Notes under the pieces: model-generated
Seen by the model: the letters and a program-made list of their open reading frames with translations, nothing else
What the model was told of the DNA's origin: nothing
Database searches by the model: none
Part shown: positions 24,724 to 37,771 of the stretch, one piece after another
Layout: each line of letters begins with the position of its first letter
Position numbering within the stretch: position 1 is the first letter of the stretch
DNA from: Macrotrachela quadricornifera
Taxonomy: Eukaryota > Rotifera > Eurotatoria > Philodinida > Philodinidae
Length of the DNA: 64,000 nt
Assembly: GCA_022393335.1 (NCBI GenBank)
Contig: JAJEKB010001139.1
Span: 228,361-292,360, forward strand
Direction: 5' to 3'
Program-made: the position numbers and the translations under genes

Positions 24724-27700
24724 TTAAATTTTTAAAAAAACTATTTCGTCTTTTGATTTGTCTTCATTTTCAGTATCTGTTGATGTTTGAATTGACATAT
24801 GACGTGCCTCAACTTCTTCTTCTTCTTCTTCTTCATCTTCATTTTTATTTATATTTTCATCTTCTTCTTTTTCTTCTGCAATGTTAGATAATGTAATATG
24901 GGCTACACTTAAATGTTTCATAACTTGTATTGGATTAATATTTGATTCATCTTGTTGATTTATTGATAAAACAGGTTCAGAATTTGATGTTGGTAAAATT
25001 TTTATTGAATTTGTATGATTTCCTATATTCGGCATTGATGTTGTACTAATAACTGATGGTGTATTTGATATAGTTGTTAATGTTTCATTTGATTCTAATC
25101 CACTATCAACTAAACGCATTTTATCTAATGTTGAATAAAAATTTTTTTTAAATAAATGAAAATTTTCTTTTATTAATGGATTTGTTTCATATGTTAATGA
25201 TGATAATAATTCACCAACAACAAGTACACCTTCATTTAATAAAAGACTATTTTTAGCTAAATCATCACGTGTTTCATCTAATCGATTCATCATTTCAAAA
25301 CGTAACATTTGTATATCTTGTTTAAGTTCTTCAAAATCACCTTCACGAATTTCATCTTGTTCTTCACGTTGTTTATGTAAAAGAAAACGTTTTATAACAC
25401 GTTCCATTACTTTACGATATGTTAATGTTTGATTAAAATCAAATGATTTTCGACGTGCTAAATAATTATTATGCATATTTGATGTTTGACCATTTGATAT
25501 TGTTGATATAGGTCCACTTCTATTTGAATTTATTATTTGATTATTTGGTGGTGGCCGTCGAATCATAACTGGTAAAGAACTATTACTATCGATAGAACTA
25601 TTATGTTCAAGAGAATTTGATGAAGATTTTTTTTTACATTGAAATATTCGTTTATATAGATAAGAAACACTTTTCGGAGTTGGAATTATATTAAATGGTA
25701 CTGGTAGTGTACCACCTGAAAAAGAAAAATAAATATAAATCTTTTAAAATATATTATAAAAAAATTTCTAAGTTTGAAATGTTTGCTTTACAATGCTAGA
25801 ATTGTAATGCATTCTAGTACACTTCATATTTGGAGTTCACTTATTGTGCATCATATATATTTGATGATGCAATTAATTTTTCCTTTGTTCATATTAAATA
25901 AATTGAAAAAGATAGTTGATTACTTACTCATTCGTTTTATTTCATCTCTGTTAAAATTGAATATATGGGAGAAAAAATTTCCTTTTGACAATTCTTTTTT
26001 CTTAAATTTACAATCGATAACTAACAGAAAAGTCCGATCTATTTGACTCTTGATGCACATAAAAACAAAAAATGCAAAAGTCAACAATATATATATATCC
26101 AAAACAATTTAAATACTAGCATATTTATTCATTTTTAAACAGAATACTTTACCTTCTTTTATATATTCCATATAAAGTTTACTTCGTGCAAATTTCCATT
26201 CAACATCAGCATGTTCTTCAATAGTTTCATATGATTTTGACATCATAGCAATAAGCATATTTAATAAAACAATAACACTTGCAATATTAAATGTTCCATA
26301 AATTAAATAACCAATTAATTCAGTAAAACGATTCTGATAGTTTCCTAATTTAACTCCATCTTTTTCTGATAAACCAAATAATGACCAAAATACTGTTTTA
26401 AATGTTCCACCCATTCTAAAATGAGAGGAAAAAAAGAAGTATTTAATTCAACAACGAGAAAAATAATAAAAACTTTTAAACATACGTTCCAAAATATGTT
26501 TCAGCTGGTAATGGTGGATCATCTTCGCCAAGGTCATGAACTACAACTTCAACTTTTCCACGTACTGATTCACTATAATACCAAAATAAATTATTTAAAC
26601 CAAACATAAATCCACAAAATATTATAAGAAATATAATTATAAATTTTCCAATATCCTTAAATATAATTATGAAAATATATTCTTTTTTTTATTTTTAAAT
26701 TATACATACAGACATCATTCGACCAAGTGAAATTTGTAATGGTCCTAAATGTTGAATTGCTGGTAAAAGAAAACAAATACGTGAAAAACTGAATATATTT
26801 GCGATAGCAAAAAGTCCTTCAGCAACATTAACTGGATCAAATGATACCCAATAAAAACGATCTATAGAATTTTTATATGAAATTTAATATAATTAAAATG
26901 TAAAAAAAAAAGAAAATTTTAAATTACCAGCATTTAACCAATAGAATGTTTGATAAACATTATATTGTTCTACTTCAGTTAAATTATAGATTTGTCCAAC
27001 ATTTGTTCGAAATTGTTGGTTTTCTAATGTTTTAGAAGCAAATGTTACCTAAAGATATTAAATTTATATTAGAAATTATTGGCTACAAATTACATGATCA
27101 GTATTTAATCGTTAAAAAAGCTGAAATCTATGCCAAGAATTTTACATTCTTTCATTCATTAAATAAAAGAATTCATTCTATACGTAATTTATTACTGAAA
27201 TTTTCATATCTATCTGATAATTAATAGTTCTGGTACCATAATATTTTTTGAGATTCGACTTGGAAATGCGTTTTTCTTATTCCCAGTAGCCGAAACTTGA
27301 GCTGACAATGTGGTTTAGGGTAAATTTTTACGATCATCGAGTAATAAAGAAAGATCGAGATTCACAGTCACGATCTTAAATAGTAAATCTTTTAAAATTA
27401 ATTATTAATCCTTCCAAATTATTTAGATGTTTTTTATTTACATCTTTTTCAGGCAATAGACATAGCACTAAATGATATGCATAATATAGAGAATATATAA
27501 AAATTTCAGTTTAATTTTTATCGATCTCATAGATATCTGATTGAGATTCGACGAAACTATCTTTATTCAGCCTCAGTTAACTTAATGTTGATATGAATCT
27601 ACATAAATGAATTTTACTTGCTAAATGTATAAATATTTCCGCCTGTATATAGTAGAACTAGAAATATGCAAAATCAGATTTTCTAGTTTTGTATTACATG

Positions 27701-30104
27701 ATTCATAAAACGCTTCCAGAATTTTTCTGCGAATCTAGGACTAATATTTTGAGATTTAATGTTAAGACAATACTTCTGTAGGTTAAATCTAAACTTTCAT
27801 ACTTCAAAAATTTATAGAAATTATTTGAGATTCTTAAAAATAGGATTGGAAATAGTAAAAGATTTCTATTAAAATTTTAACTAATTTAGACAACCATATA
27901 ATATTTGATACAATTTAAATCGAGAAACCAAGTTTATAATACTTAAAATGATAATTTTTCAATTGAATTCTTACTTTAAAAAAAACATAATATTTAAGTG
28001 CAAATGATGATAAATATAAAATATTCATGCATGAATCAACAATATTATTCCATGAAAGAAGATAATCTTTAACACCATCTGTATAACCTTGTTTTATTTC
28101 ATGCCAAAGAAAACCTAAGAGAAAAGAAAAAAAAACAGAATTAACAAAGAATTTTATCTTTTAATACCAATAACAAAAACAGTAATGGTTATATCAATCC
28201 ATGTTGGTTTATTAGGTCGAAAATAAAAATCATCATCATGTGGATAAATAACACAATTATTTACATAAATTGTGCTACATAAATCTATTGAGTGATTTAA
28301 TGCCTCTGATAAATCATAATCTACAATTTGTAGTCGTTTTAATGGTTTTTGAAATTCACCAGCAAATAAAAGACTTGATAAAATAATTAATAATATAAAT
28401 ATTCCGTAAGATATTGTATGACCAAGAAATTTTATACATGGTTGTTTAAGAAATTTTTGAAACTAAACAACAACAAAATAAAAAATATATGAAAAAATTC
28501 AGAAATTTTTTAATTTACTTTAATTGTACGTTTTGACCATGATGTAAATATATAAAGTATACAAGCAAATGGTAATACAAATACATATGCAAATATTAAT
28601 AAAAGTATAATTAATGGATTTAATTTAAATATATTACGTATATCACTATGCCAAATTTCGACTAGTTTTTGTTGACAATTTGAATGAGCAACAAACTAAA
28701 ATTCAAAAAAAACCTATTTATTTGTTCAATTAATATAATTATGAATAAAATCTGTTTGGTTTTTTAACTAACAGAAGTCGGATATTTAAATATATTTATC
28801 TTTCAGCAAATAAAACATGATTATTAATTATGTAAATTTAAAAATTTTTTTTTCTAAATCAAAATTAACCTACCGGTTTTTCTTCATATTTGATAGCCAA
28901 ATAAAGTCTAGCTAATAAAACATATTTTTCTTCTGTTTCTTTTCCTGTCTTTCCTAAAACACAATCAAGTTCTTTATGACCACGAACTTTATCAAGTAAT
29001 TTTACAGCATATGCACTTAATTGATCAGCTAAATTAAGATATTCATTCTAAATAAAATAAATTAATTCATCAAGAAGAAATAAATGAATAATTTTCTTTT
29101 TTTTTGTTTGTTACTTTAAAATATTTTTCTTTTCCAGATAAATCTCTTAATTCATGACCAAGTTCAAATGCAGTTAAAATAGGATCAATTGATGCTAGAC
29201 TAATATAACTTTCACTTGCTAAACCTCGATATGCATTTAAACGTGATTGTGCATGACGTAACGAATCAAATTTAAATTTATTATGACATTCTTGACATTT
29301 ACAATGATAATCATGAGGTTTTGTTATACGATCACCACCACGTAAAAGTAATTGAACTTTAGAAAAAAAAAAAGAAAAAGAAAATTAATAAATATAAAAA
29401 TTAGACTTACCAATTTCAGTTCGATTATATTGTGATGCTAATATTAATGGAGTTATATCAGGTGCAAACTGTGCATCATCTGATGATGGTGTTTGCCAAA
29501 ATGAATCATCATTACCAGTAAAAACTTTTTTTTCATTTAATACTTTAAATTTTGGATGACGTAAACATGCTTCAGCTATTTGAACATGTCCAAGATAGAT
29601 AGCAAGTAATAATGCTTCACGCATTTTTTGTCCATCACAATGTGCCAAAAGAAGTGTAACAACCTATAACAAAAAAAAATTTTACTTTTTTTTAAAAAGC
29701 AAATTAAAATGAATTAATTTACTTCAAGATGTTCATTTTCAATAGCTAATCGCATTGCTGTACGACCTAATTGATCAGTTACATCAATATTAAATTTGAG
29801 ATTTTCTTCAAGAATTCGATTAACTGTATTATAATCACCATTTTCACATGCATGTACAAATTGTTCATTGATATTTATCTCCTAATATATAAAAAAGAAG
29901 TCAATTATTTTATACAAATAAAATTATTATTATTACCCCATTTCTACCACCATTACCATACATTTGTTTATATAAACTAGCTCGACCACCACCGAAACCA
30001 ACACCACCTTGACCACCAGCACGTCTACGCATATTACCGTGTGAGCGAGCACTAAAGCGTTTAGCTTGAAATGTCGCTAAAGCACTACCACCAATTGTAG
30101 CCAT
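24724..30104 (-). CDS. TRPC-type cation channel
   Basis: Receptor-operated, non-selective Ca2+/Na+ channel of the plasma membrane. Thirteen exons: 30104-29937, 29881-29723, 29663-29411, 29356-29115, 29047-28874, 28695-28519, 28462-28168, 28114-27975, 27048-26928, 26861-26710, 26655-26486, 26415-26153, 25715-24724; about 1101 residues. Residues 1-56 are a Gly/Arg-rich leader. About 57-180 are ankyrin repeats (VTDQLGRTAMRLAIENEHLE, ITPLILASQYNRTEIV). The conserved zinc-site region follows (HDYHCKCQECHNKFKFDSL). Six helices and a pore lie at about 355-745, with the GPLQISLG segment and FWSLFGL. The TRP box is VEWKFARSKLY near residue 755, then PFNIIPTPKS. A 330-residue tail carries a coiled coil and an acidic poly-Glu run. 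LLPAIQHLGPLQISLGR is more like TRPC3/6/7 than TRPC4/5. The intron 27049-27974 is 926 bp and the one at 25716-26152 is 437 bp; the rest are short. Confidence 0.95.
24811..24834. repeat. (CTT)n run coding poly-glutamate
   Basis: A trinucleotide run in the last TRPC exon. On the minus strand it reads GAA repeats and produces a run of glutamates in the acidic C-terminal tail. It is likely length-polymorphic. Confidence 0.85.
27049..27974 (-). other. Long TRPC intron, no feature recognised
   Basis: A 926-bp intron between coding exons 8 and 9, compared with 40-170 bp for most introns of this gene. It contains no supported exon. The short plus-strand frame at 27042-27224 is A/T-driven. An old insertion is possible, but I found no terminal repeats. 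Confidence 0.4.
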
Positions 30105-33100
30105 TTTATCCTTTTCCTTTCATCAACCGGCGCGAGTTTAAAGTAAATATTGATCTTAAAAAAAAAGGGAAGTACGTTAGGTTAATATTTTAACTATCAT
30201 CTCTTGTCCTTTTTTTTTCTATTAACATTTCGCTTCATTACACTTATATAGTTTTATTTCCGACTTACTATCCGTTGATTAATAAACCTTACTTGGTTGT
30301 CGACAGAAGTTTTCTTAATTATAACATCAAGATTGTATTTAACAATAATTTTATCTACACTTATTTCATATATAAATAACATGATGCCATAAAAAAGCTC
30401 AAATAATCGAGAGAAATAATAAGCATAAAAAAAAAGAACTGTTACTCGCCATGATGTTCAATCTATATAAGACGATAAGCAGATGTTGAGCGGGTGTTTT
30501 GTGTGTATTAGTTTATACACAATAGTTTGCGTTACTTTTTTTTTTCTTGAAGGTTAATGAGAACAGGAAAAATATCGAGATTGTTTTTTTTTTACAGATA
30601 TTGAAAAGATCAAAAATAGTATTAAGCTTCCATCCATTCAAATACAAGATGAGCCATAATTTCTTTCGACATGTAATATGCTTTTGTTGTTTTTTTCTTC
30701 TTTTTTTTTTATTACCGAGATTAAAAAAGAAAGTAGATGCGTGTCAGAAAAGAAAAAGAAGCCTAATTTTGTTCTGTATGAACGATAATAAGAATAACAA
30801 ATTCTATGATCATGTGTAGTGTCGTCAAAAATTGAATACCGTCATTGTCGATCATAGAAAGAAAAAAAAATGATAAATGATCTACTTAGAAACGTGTCAT
30901 TTGACATATGTTTGAAACGACAAATATAGGTGTTAGAACAATAACAAAAACAAAAAAAAAACAGACATTTGGTAAATTTGATTTTCACATGATTCATTAA
31001 CTTGTCTATTTTATTTTAATATATATGATTTAGTAGAATATTTAAAATATTTTTATTTTATATATTATTTAATTTGAATTAACTGAATGTTAATTATTAA
31101 GAAACATCTGTATTGAATATGATAGAAATCAAATAACTTTTTTTTTCACTTCCTCCTACGGGAAATTTAGCAGGAATCATGTTAGATAAGTCTAATTTAC
31201 TTTGTGAGGAATGTTTTCCGGTTATATCAATAAAATAAAATATAACAGAAAAAGAAAAAAAAAACCAGTTTTTTTCTCTCTTTTGTTTTATTAATAAAAC
31301 GTCATTGATCAAGTCTATTTGAGAATTAAATAATATACTGATCATAATTTTGTGAAGAGAAAATAAAAAAAAATTTCATGTCAATGTTATCAAGATTAGA
31401 TTTATTATGTCTGTAGATTACTGAGAGTACTTGTGACCAGATCTCAAAAATAGAAAGACAAAAATTTATTAGTAATTTGTGATAAATACAGCTTCAGTCA
31501 GGATTAAGAGAAAAAAAAATGAACATAACAGTAATCATATTTATTAATTTGTCCGAGTGGTATAAAATCAATTGGATTCTTTATATTGTGAATATTTCTT
31601 TTCGATTTTCCTTTAAACAGAGATTATTTTTTTATTTGAAAATCATCCTTGAAATTCTCTACGAAATCATATATGATTAGAAGAAAAAAACTACTTTTAT
31701 ATATATTTGAAAAAAACGTGACATGTGAAGGCATATAAGAATCCATAAAACCTACATATGGAAATATATGTAAACCAACAAAAATTTATCATGATTTGAT
31801 TAGAATGGTTTCATTACAATCAATTATGTTATGGACAATAATGACTAACAATACTAGTTCGATTAAGTTATCATTTTCTCATGGCTGCATACGTATATTT
31901 CAGACGAAGCTCAATATCTGAGGAGTGAAATAGATCCTAACTCAGAAAACAAAGATTGTTCACAAGGAAATTAGCTGCGAAAATGATTATTTCAGAAAAC
32001 AACATACAACGAATATTACGTGAAGATCTTGCCTGCTTTCTACACAGGAAAATCAAGTTTGCAAAATAGGCATTGAATAAATACATCTTCAATGCTACAA
32101 AAAAATGTCTTTTCATCATCACAAACATTTTTGATTTAGACAGCATGTAGAATGATTGGAATATAGACTGTTAACAGGGAAAAGGCTAGTAAGGAAGGTT
32201 ATGTTTATGAGAAAATAAGTTCTCAGTAAATGTAATGATGTGATTAAGTGTGCGTGAATAAGAATTGCTAGTACTGATAATCTTGAAAAATAGGATAATG
32301 AATGCTGAGAGGTACATCAAGGACGTTCTCTGACAGCTCACAAATGTGGCAACAAAATATTGAAAGATAATTGAACATATAAATAAGATGATGTAAGACT
32401 TTATACACCTTAACTGATGCAGAAATGGTGCGCTGGTCACGTTTTTGTTCACTAATTAAAAGAGACTGTTGACCATAAAATTCACCTAATTTCCATTTGA
32501 TGACAGATTATGGAATTAACTAACTTAAGCCATAAATAGAAAAAATAAAAAGTTCTGCCGAAAAACCTTGAAAATAAATCAAATTTCATAATTAATTGTA
32601 ATACACGACCACGTTTAATCAAAAACAAATGGAGGAGATTTTATTCGTTAGATAAATATATCATTTTATGCAGAATTTCACGTATTATATTTTAATTAAA
32701 TGAAAAATAAAGAAGAAATATAAAAGAAAACAACTTATTCTAAGGCACATGGTATTTTCAAGTTTTAATGATGACGACAACTATATATTACAAGATTAAC
32801 ATGTCAATATTAAAACATCTTGACCAAATGAAAGTCACACTTATAGTATGACGATTTTGTAGAATAAGATTGCTTCGAATAATTAGAATTGAACTCTTTC
32901 GGAGTATTTATCAATTCATTTACGAAAAAATGTTTCCACGGTCGATATCAACTTTTTATCTGGATGCTAGGAAGATTTCTGAAAGCTCTTAGAATGAGCT
33001 ATTCAGTTGAATGGATTTGATGCTGAATCGGATCGAATTTGATTAGTCAACAAGATTTAACAGAAATTTTAATGATTGCTAATCTTTTTTAGACCTTCAG

Positions 33101-33905
33101 TGAATTCTGTTTGTACCGATAAATGAGCCATCAACTTGCAACTTAAGTTCCAGATCAAAAGTGATAAAGTGATAAGCACTGAGCTGTCCGAAAAAGTATT
33201 ATTTTGTTTTGGTAATGGCCTTTTTCGAAAGAGAAAAAATATATTGCAGACATCACAATTCTGATTGAAGATCATTGTGAACAATTCTTTTAGATGGGAA
33301 GTCACATTAATTGTATCGACCATTGACGTTGTTTGGGCCATTTAAGAGGGAAAATCGGATAACCTCTGAATTGGTTCCAATAGCACTATAATTTTATTTT
33401 ACAAAAGTGAAAACTATCAGAACAATTGAATTTGCAGTTTTACAATCTTAATAAATATAATGATCGCGTAGTGTGATTCTCAGTTTATGCTTAATCCACA
33501 TTGTGCTTTCTCAAATTCTACTGGCATTATACTATAGAATGAGAGCGTTTATAACATTAAGATCTGACAAGTTTCACGAGTTCTACTGGCTATCTACACT
33601 AAGATGACATTGAGCTGCAATAGTAAGATGCAATCAGATGTCTAACATTAGAGATCCGGACTTTATTCCATCGCTTGTATTTCGACAATGGTTGTATTCT
33701 TCAACACTTATCTGAGTTAGCAAATTTAATCAGTCAAATAAGTATTTATACAATAAATGACCATTTTATAAGATACATACGCTCTTTTCAGTATATGAAT
33801 CAGTTGTTCATTTAATCAGAAGAGAGGACAAATAAACGTCGAGATATTTAAAGAACAGAAAAATATTTAATTCTTATTTGTTCTTCCATTTAAATAACTA
33901 ACAGA
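30105..33905. other. Intergenic 3.8 kb between TRPC and membrane protein B
   Basis: The divergent region between the TRPC start and the paralogue-B start must hold both promoters. I read both strands and found no multi-exon gene. The minus frame at 31097-31345 contains ITGKHSSQSKLDLSNMIP, which is less simple than its surroundings, but it has no splice partners and I do not call it. The frames at 31937-32452 and 33069-33341 (-) are unsupported. Confidence 0.45.
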
Positions 33906-35142
33906 ATGGTAAACACAGTCGTTACATTTGAAAATAATCGAATTTCATCAATTTCATCACTTCCTTCAGTAGTTCAAACTGATAATAGATTAACTTTACA
34001 GCGACGAATTTATTTAATTACTGGAATTTTAGTACTTATCATTAGTTTACTTCCAACAATATTATCAATCAAAAAAGATCATGATGATTTTACCTTTCAT
34101 GTTCTTTTTATTGTTCATGCAAGTTCGTTAAAACTATTTGTCCATTATTTTTTTTTCATTTTATTCTCAGGTTTTCTATTATTATTTTTCATTTCAACGA
34201 CAATATATAGAAGTAAATTTATTATTTTTCTTTTAATTTATAAATTAAATGATATTTCTAGACATTGGAGATGGTATAACAACAATACCAAGTCTTGTTC
34301 TATTTGCTGTTTATAAAACAATTCATTATATAATACGATATCGTTATTGTCGAATAAATTTTCGAAAAGATTTTCTTATTTCAACGGTTTGTTTTTTTCT
34401 AATTATTAATAAAAAAAGAATTTTTCTTTTATTTAGATTCAATTAACAATTATTTTAATATTTGTTATAACATATATTCTATGGACATATTTATTAATAA
34501 GAAATAAATATCGAAAGAAAAATATTAAAAAGTAAAATTTTTTTATTTACTATCAATCTTTTATTTTTATTATAGAACAAAAGATTTTCAAACAAGACAA
34601 AAACGAATATTTTTTTCATTATTAAGTCTTAATTTCATGTTAATTGTAAATTAAATAAAAATTTTATTTTAAAATTAATTAATTGTTTTTTTTAAAGATT
34701 TCATCATTAATTTTAAATATCCGTCATTATGAAAATTTTGGTTTACATGAAATACTTATTCTCTCAATTGGTATACCACTTGCTTTAATTTGGTATACAA
34801 TCGGAATATTGATGGTAAAAAACAAAAATATTTTTTTATTTTAAACTAATTTTCTTTTTTTAGTCAATATATAAAAATTGTTTATCTATTACTTTATTCT
34901 ATTTCCTATCAATAATACAACCATTTCATTTAATTTATTTGATTTTTCAATCAATAAATCAATTATATAATTTATCATCCGATAATGATATGAATAAATT
35001 CTTTCCATTATTAATTATTATATTTATATGTATTAGTACAAATTTTCTTGTACATTTAATTACAATAATAACTGGTTGTTGGATAATATCAAAAACTGAT
35101 AAAAGAATTCTTAATACTCGTTGGATGTTAACGAGTATTTGA
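33906..35142 (+). CDS. Eight-helix membrane protein, paralogue B, unrecognised
   Basis: Seven exons (33906-34122, 34171-34212, 34262-34386, 34437-34531, 34576-34645, 34698-34814, 34864-35142) encode about 314 residues. After a 40-residue N-terminus come eight hydrophobic segments, for example ITGILVLIISLLPTIL, FHVLFIVHASFLLLFFIS, LISTIQLTIILIFVITYILW and LLIIIFICISTNFLVHLITI. The family is unknown to me. It is paralogous to 22572-23865 (-): exons 2, 3 and 6 are the same length, and the region around FGLHEILILSIGIPLALIW aligns residue by residue. The last two exons of paralogue A are fused here, so one copy lost or gained an intron. The ATG is preceded by CTAACAG, a splice-acceptor-like sequence. 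HROB starts 77 bp downstream on the same strand. Confidence 0.78.
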
Positions 35143-35219
35143 ACTTATATTTCTTTTTGTTATAATATGTTTAGAATATTGTATAAGTGTTATGTTTTTT
35201 TTTTGTTTTCTAGATAGTG

Positions 35220-36935
35220 ATGTCATCTTCAACAAATAATGAAGAGAATATAAATGATCTTGATCAAAGTTTCAATTATGATGAAATTGAACAATTAATT
35301 TCTAATGAAAATGAAAATGAAAATAATGATATTGATACAGAAAGTCGAATAACAATTAATTCAGTAAATTTATCAGATGAAAAATTAATATCACAACAAT
35401 CTCGTTTATCATCATATGTTACACAAGTACAAAGTATTAGACTTTCTCTAGAAAAATCTTCAACAAATGTTGAAGAAAATTTTGAAAATAAAAATAGTAA
35501 TAAATCACAAACATCGATATTAAATGTTAAAACATCGAATGTACCTGGTCCAGTTGGTCTTTTACCTATATTGGTAAGATTAGATGTTTATTAATTAAGT
35601 TGTTTCTTTTTAAGTAAAATATTATTAAATAGAAAACTAATGAAGATATACAACGTTTAAAAGAAGATAAGACAGCTCGTGATATAACATTTACTAATGA
35701 TCAAAATAATAATGTTAAACGACCTAAAACATCATCTGATGTAAGTTATTTATTTGTCTTTAGGAATTTATTATATTACATTTTTATATTCAATATTAGA
35801 TTCAATGATAAATAAATAATGATTTATTGTATTTTAGCTTTTCAGTTTGAATATTGATAATTATCCATCATATACAGTAGCTCTTAAACAATTACGAGAA
35901 ACATTCAGTTGTGAACCAATTAGTATCCAAACAGCACTTGTCAAAGTTAGAAAATAAAAAATTTATTTATTAGTTTTTTTTTTCTTCTTTCGTATATTTA
36001 GGCTCGTCTTGGTATTAAAAAACGTATTCCATTAATGTGTGCAGCTGTGACACACTATGATCGACAAGAAAATACTATTCTATTAGATAAATCAGGTATA
36101 AATAATCGATTATTTCAATTCAATTAAAACAAAAAGAAAAAGTATCTTTCTTCATAGGTCATATTCGAGCAACATTTATCGGTGATGATGAATTATTAGA
36201 GAATTTTAATATTCGTATCGGTCATACTCTTGTATTACGAAATGTAATTATCCCATTTTGAATTTTTTTTTTTTTGAAAATAAATTTTTTTTTAAGGTAG
36301 CAGTATTTACATCAACTCGTCATAGACATCATTATGTTAATATTCATTTACAAAATATAATAGCTATACAAGATCCATTAAGTAATTTATTTAGTATGCC
36401 ATTAATAAATCAAGAATGTAAACAGGAAAAAACACAAAAATCAATATTAAATTCAATTGAAAATGAATTATCAGCATATGAAGATTCATCAAAAATAAAT
36501 AATGAAACATTTCATATATTTTCTCAATCTGATCATGATGATGATAATGAACAACCACCATTAAAAAAAGTCAATACAAATTTTAAATCATCAAATAATT
36601 CAGCATTTAATAATATAAAAGCAAAAGCTAAATCACCACCGCCAACTACTATAAATAAATTTAAAGAAACTATTGGTCAAAAACCACAATCAGCTTTTAA
36701 ACCTCCTTTATTACAACAGAATGAATCAAATGTTATTGTTAATAAACTTGCTTCTACTGCAGTTACAGTTATTCCACCAACATCTACAGCTGAAGTTGAT
36801 CTTCTTCAAATGATTGATAAACCAATTGAAGCGGATATTAATCTAGAAGGTAAATATTATTTTAAAAAAAGTATTTTAATATATTTTATTAATAAATTAG
36901 ATCTTGCTAATGATGAATTCTTTTCAACATGGTAA
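35220..36935 (+). CDS. HROB: HROB-like OB-fold protein (MCM8-MCM9 partner)
   Basis: In animals HROB (C17orf53/MCM8IP) recruits and activates the MCM8-MCM9 helicase for repair synthesis in homologous recombination and crosslink repair. Seven exons (35220-35573, 35633-35740, 35838-35945, 36002-36095, 36158-36243, 36297-36849, 36901-36935) encode about 445 residues. The N-terminus is acidic and disordered, ending in the short conserved NVPGPVGLLP. The core at about 155-270 has NYPSYTVALKQLRETF, KKRIPLMCAAVTHYDRQENT, DKSGHIRATFIGDDELLENF and IRIGHTLVLRNVAVFTSTRH followed by HYVNIHLQNI. This is the OB fold of the DUF4539 family, with the typical kept phrase GH/HGTI...VAVF-S--HRHHYVNI. The C-terminus is LEDLANDEFFSTW, an acidic motif also found at the end of the family. 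The GTG-ATG context and TTTTCTAG 7 nt before the ATG suggest a spliced 5' end. Confidence 0.75.
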
Positions 36936-37771
36936 TCATCTTAGATTTTATTTTAACTGTATGCAGATAAAGTTTTTCTCAAGTGTTGTAATTTCTTTTG
37001 TAGATTTTCTCACTATGATTTATTTGTGTAATAATAAAAAAAAAATTATATATATTAACGAATAAAATCTATCTTTAAGTTTGATATGTATTAAGATATA
37101 ATTTTTTTTTATAATTTCTATATAAAGAAGAGATGTGTAACAAACAAAAAAAATTTCAGAATTGTAAAATAATGAAGTTTGTGATGTATGAAACAAATTG
37201 TGAATTCAGTTTTGATTGAAATGCTTCTTAAAAATTGAAGTATAATCTATAAAGATTTTAACAACGCATTATATATTATTTCGAATCAATCATTATTATC
37301 AAAATTCTCTGTCGATATGTTACAGAAAAAAAATTAGAAATTATTTTAAGAACATTCTATTTCATTTCCTTTAAGTTTTATGGTCAATGTATATTTTCAA
37401 TAGTTGATTGATATATACATTCATCTTATTCGCACTCTAAATTATGTAATACTAATATTGTATTTTCTTTCATTTAATGTTACAATAAGTATTGAGATTT
37501 CTAAATAAACTTTGAAAAACTAAATCTTAAAAGTTACAAACATGGTTTGATTTATCGATAAGAACTTTGTTCCATATATTTGATTTTATTTATAATAAAA
37601 AAATAAAAGTTAAGTTGAAATTTATACAACATTTATTCACCTATCAGATATCTATTGAGAGAAATTTTTTTATTCTTGATATTTCATACATTTTTTCTTT
37701 CTGAATTATTCAATTGCTCACGAGTTTGTGATAATGAATATTGAATTATTTTAAATTCTATTCTTTAACTA
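36936..37771. other. Convergent 3' region between HROB and Kv channel
   Basis: The 3' UTRs of two converging genes meet here. AATAAA-type signals occur on both strands, for example AATAAAATC near 37063 for the plus gene. No gene seen. Confidence 0.45.

Noticed and set aside
31097..31345. Minus frame with ITGKHSSQSKLDLSNMIP
   Set aside because: More complex than its surroundings, but no flanking exons, no start context and no family match.
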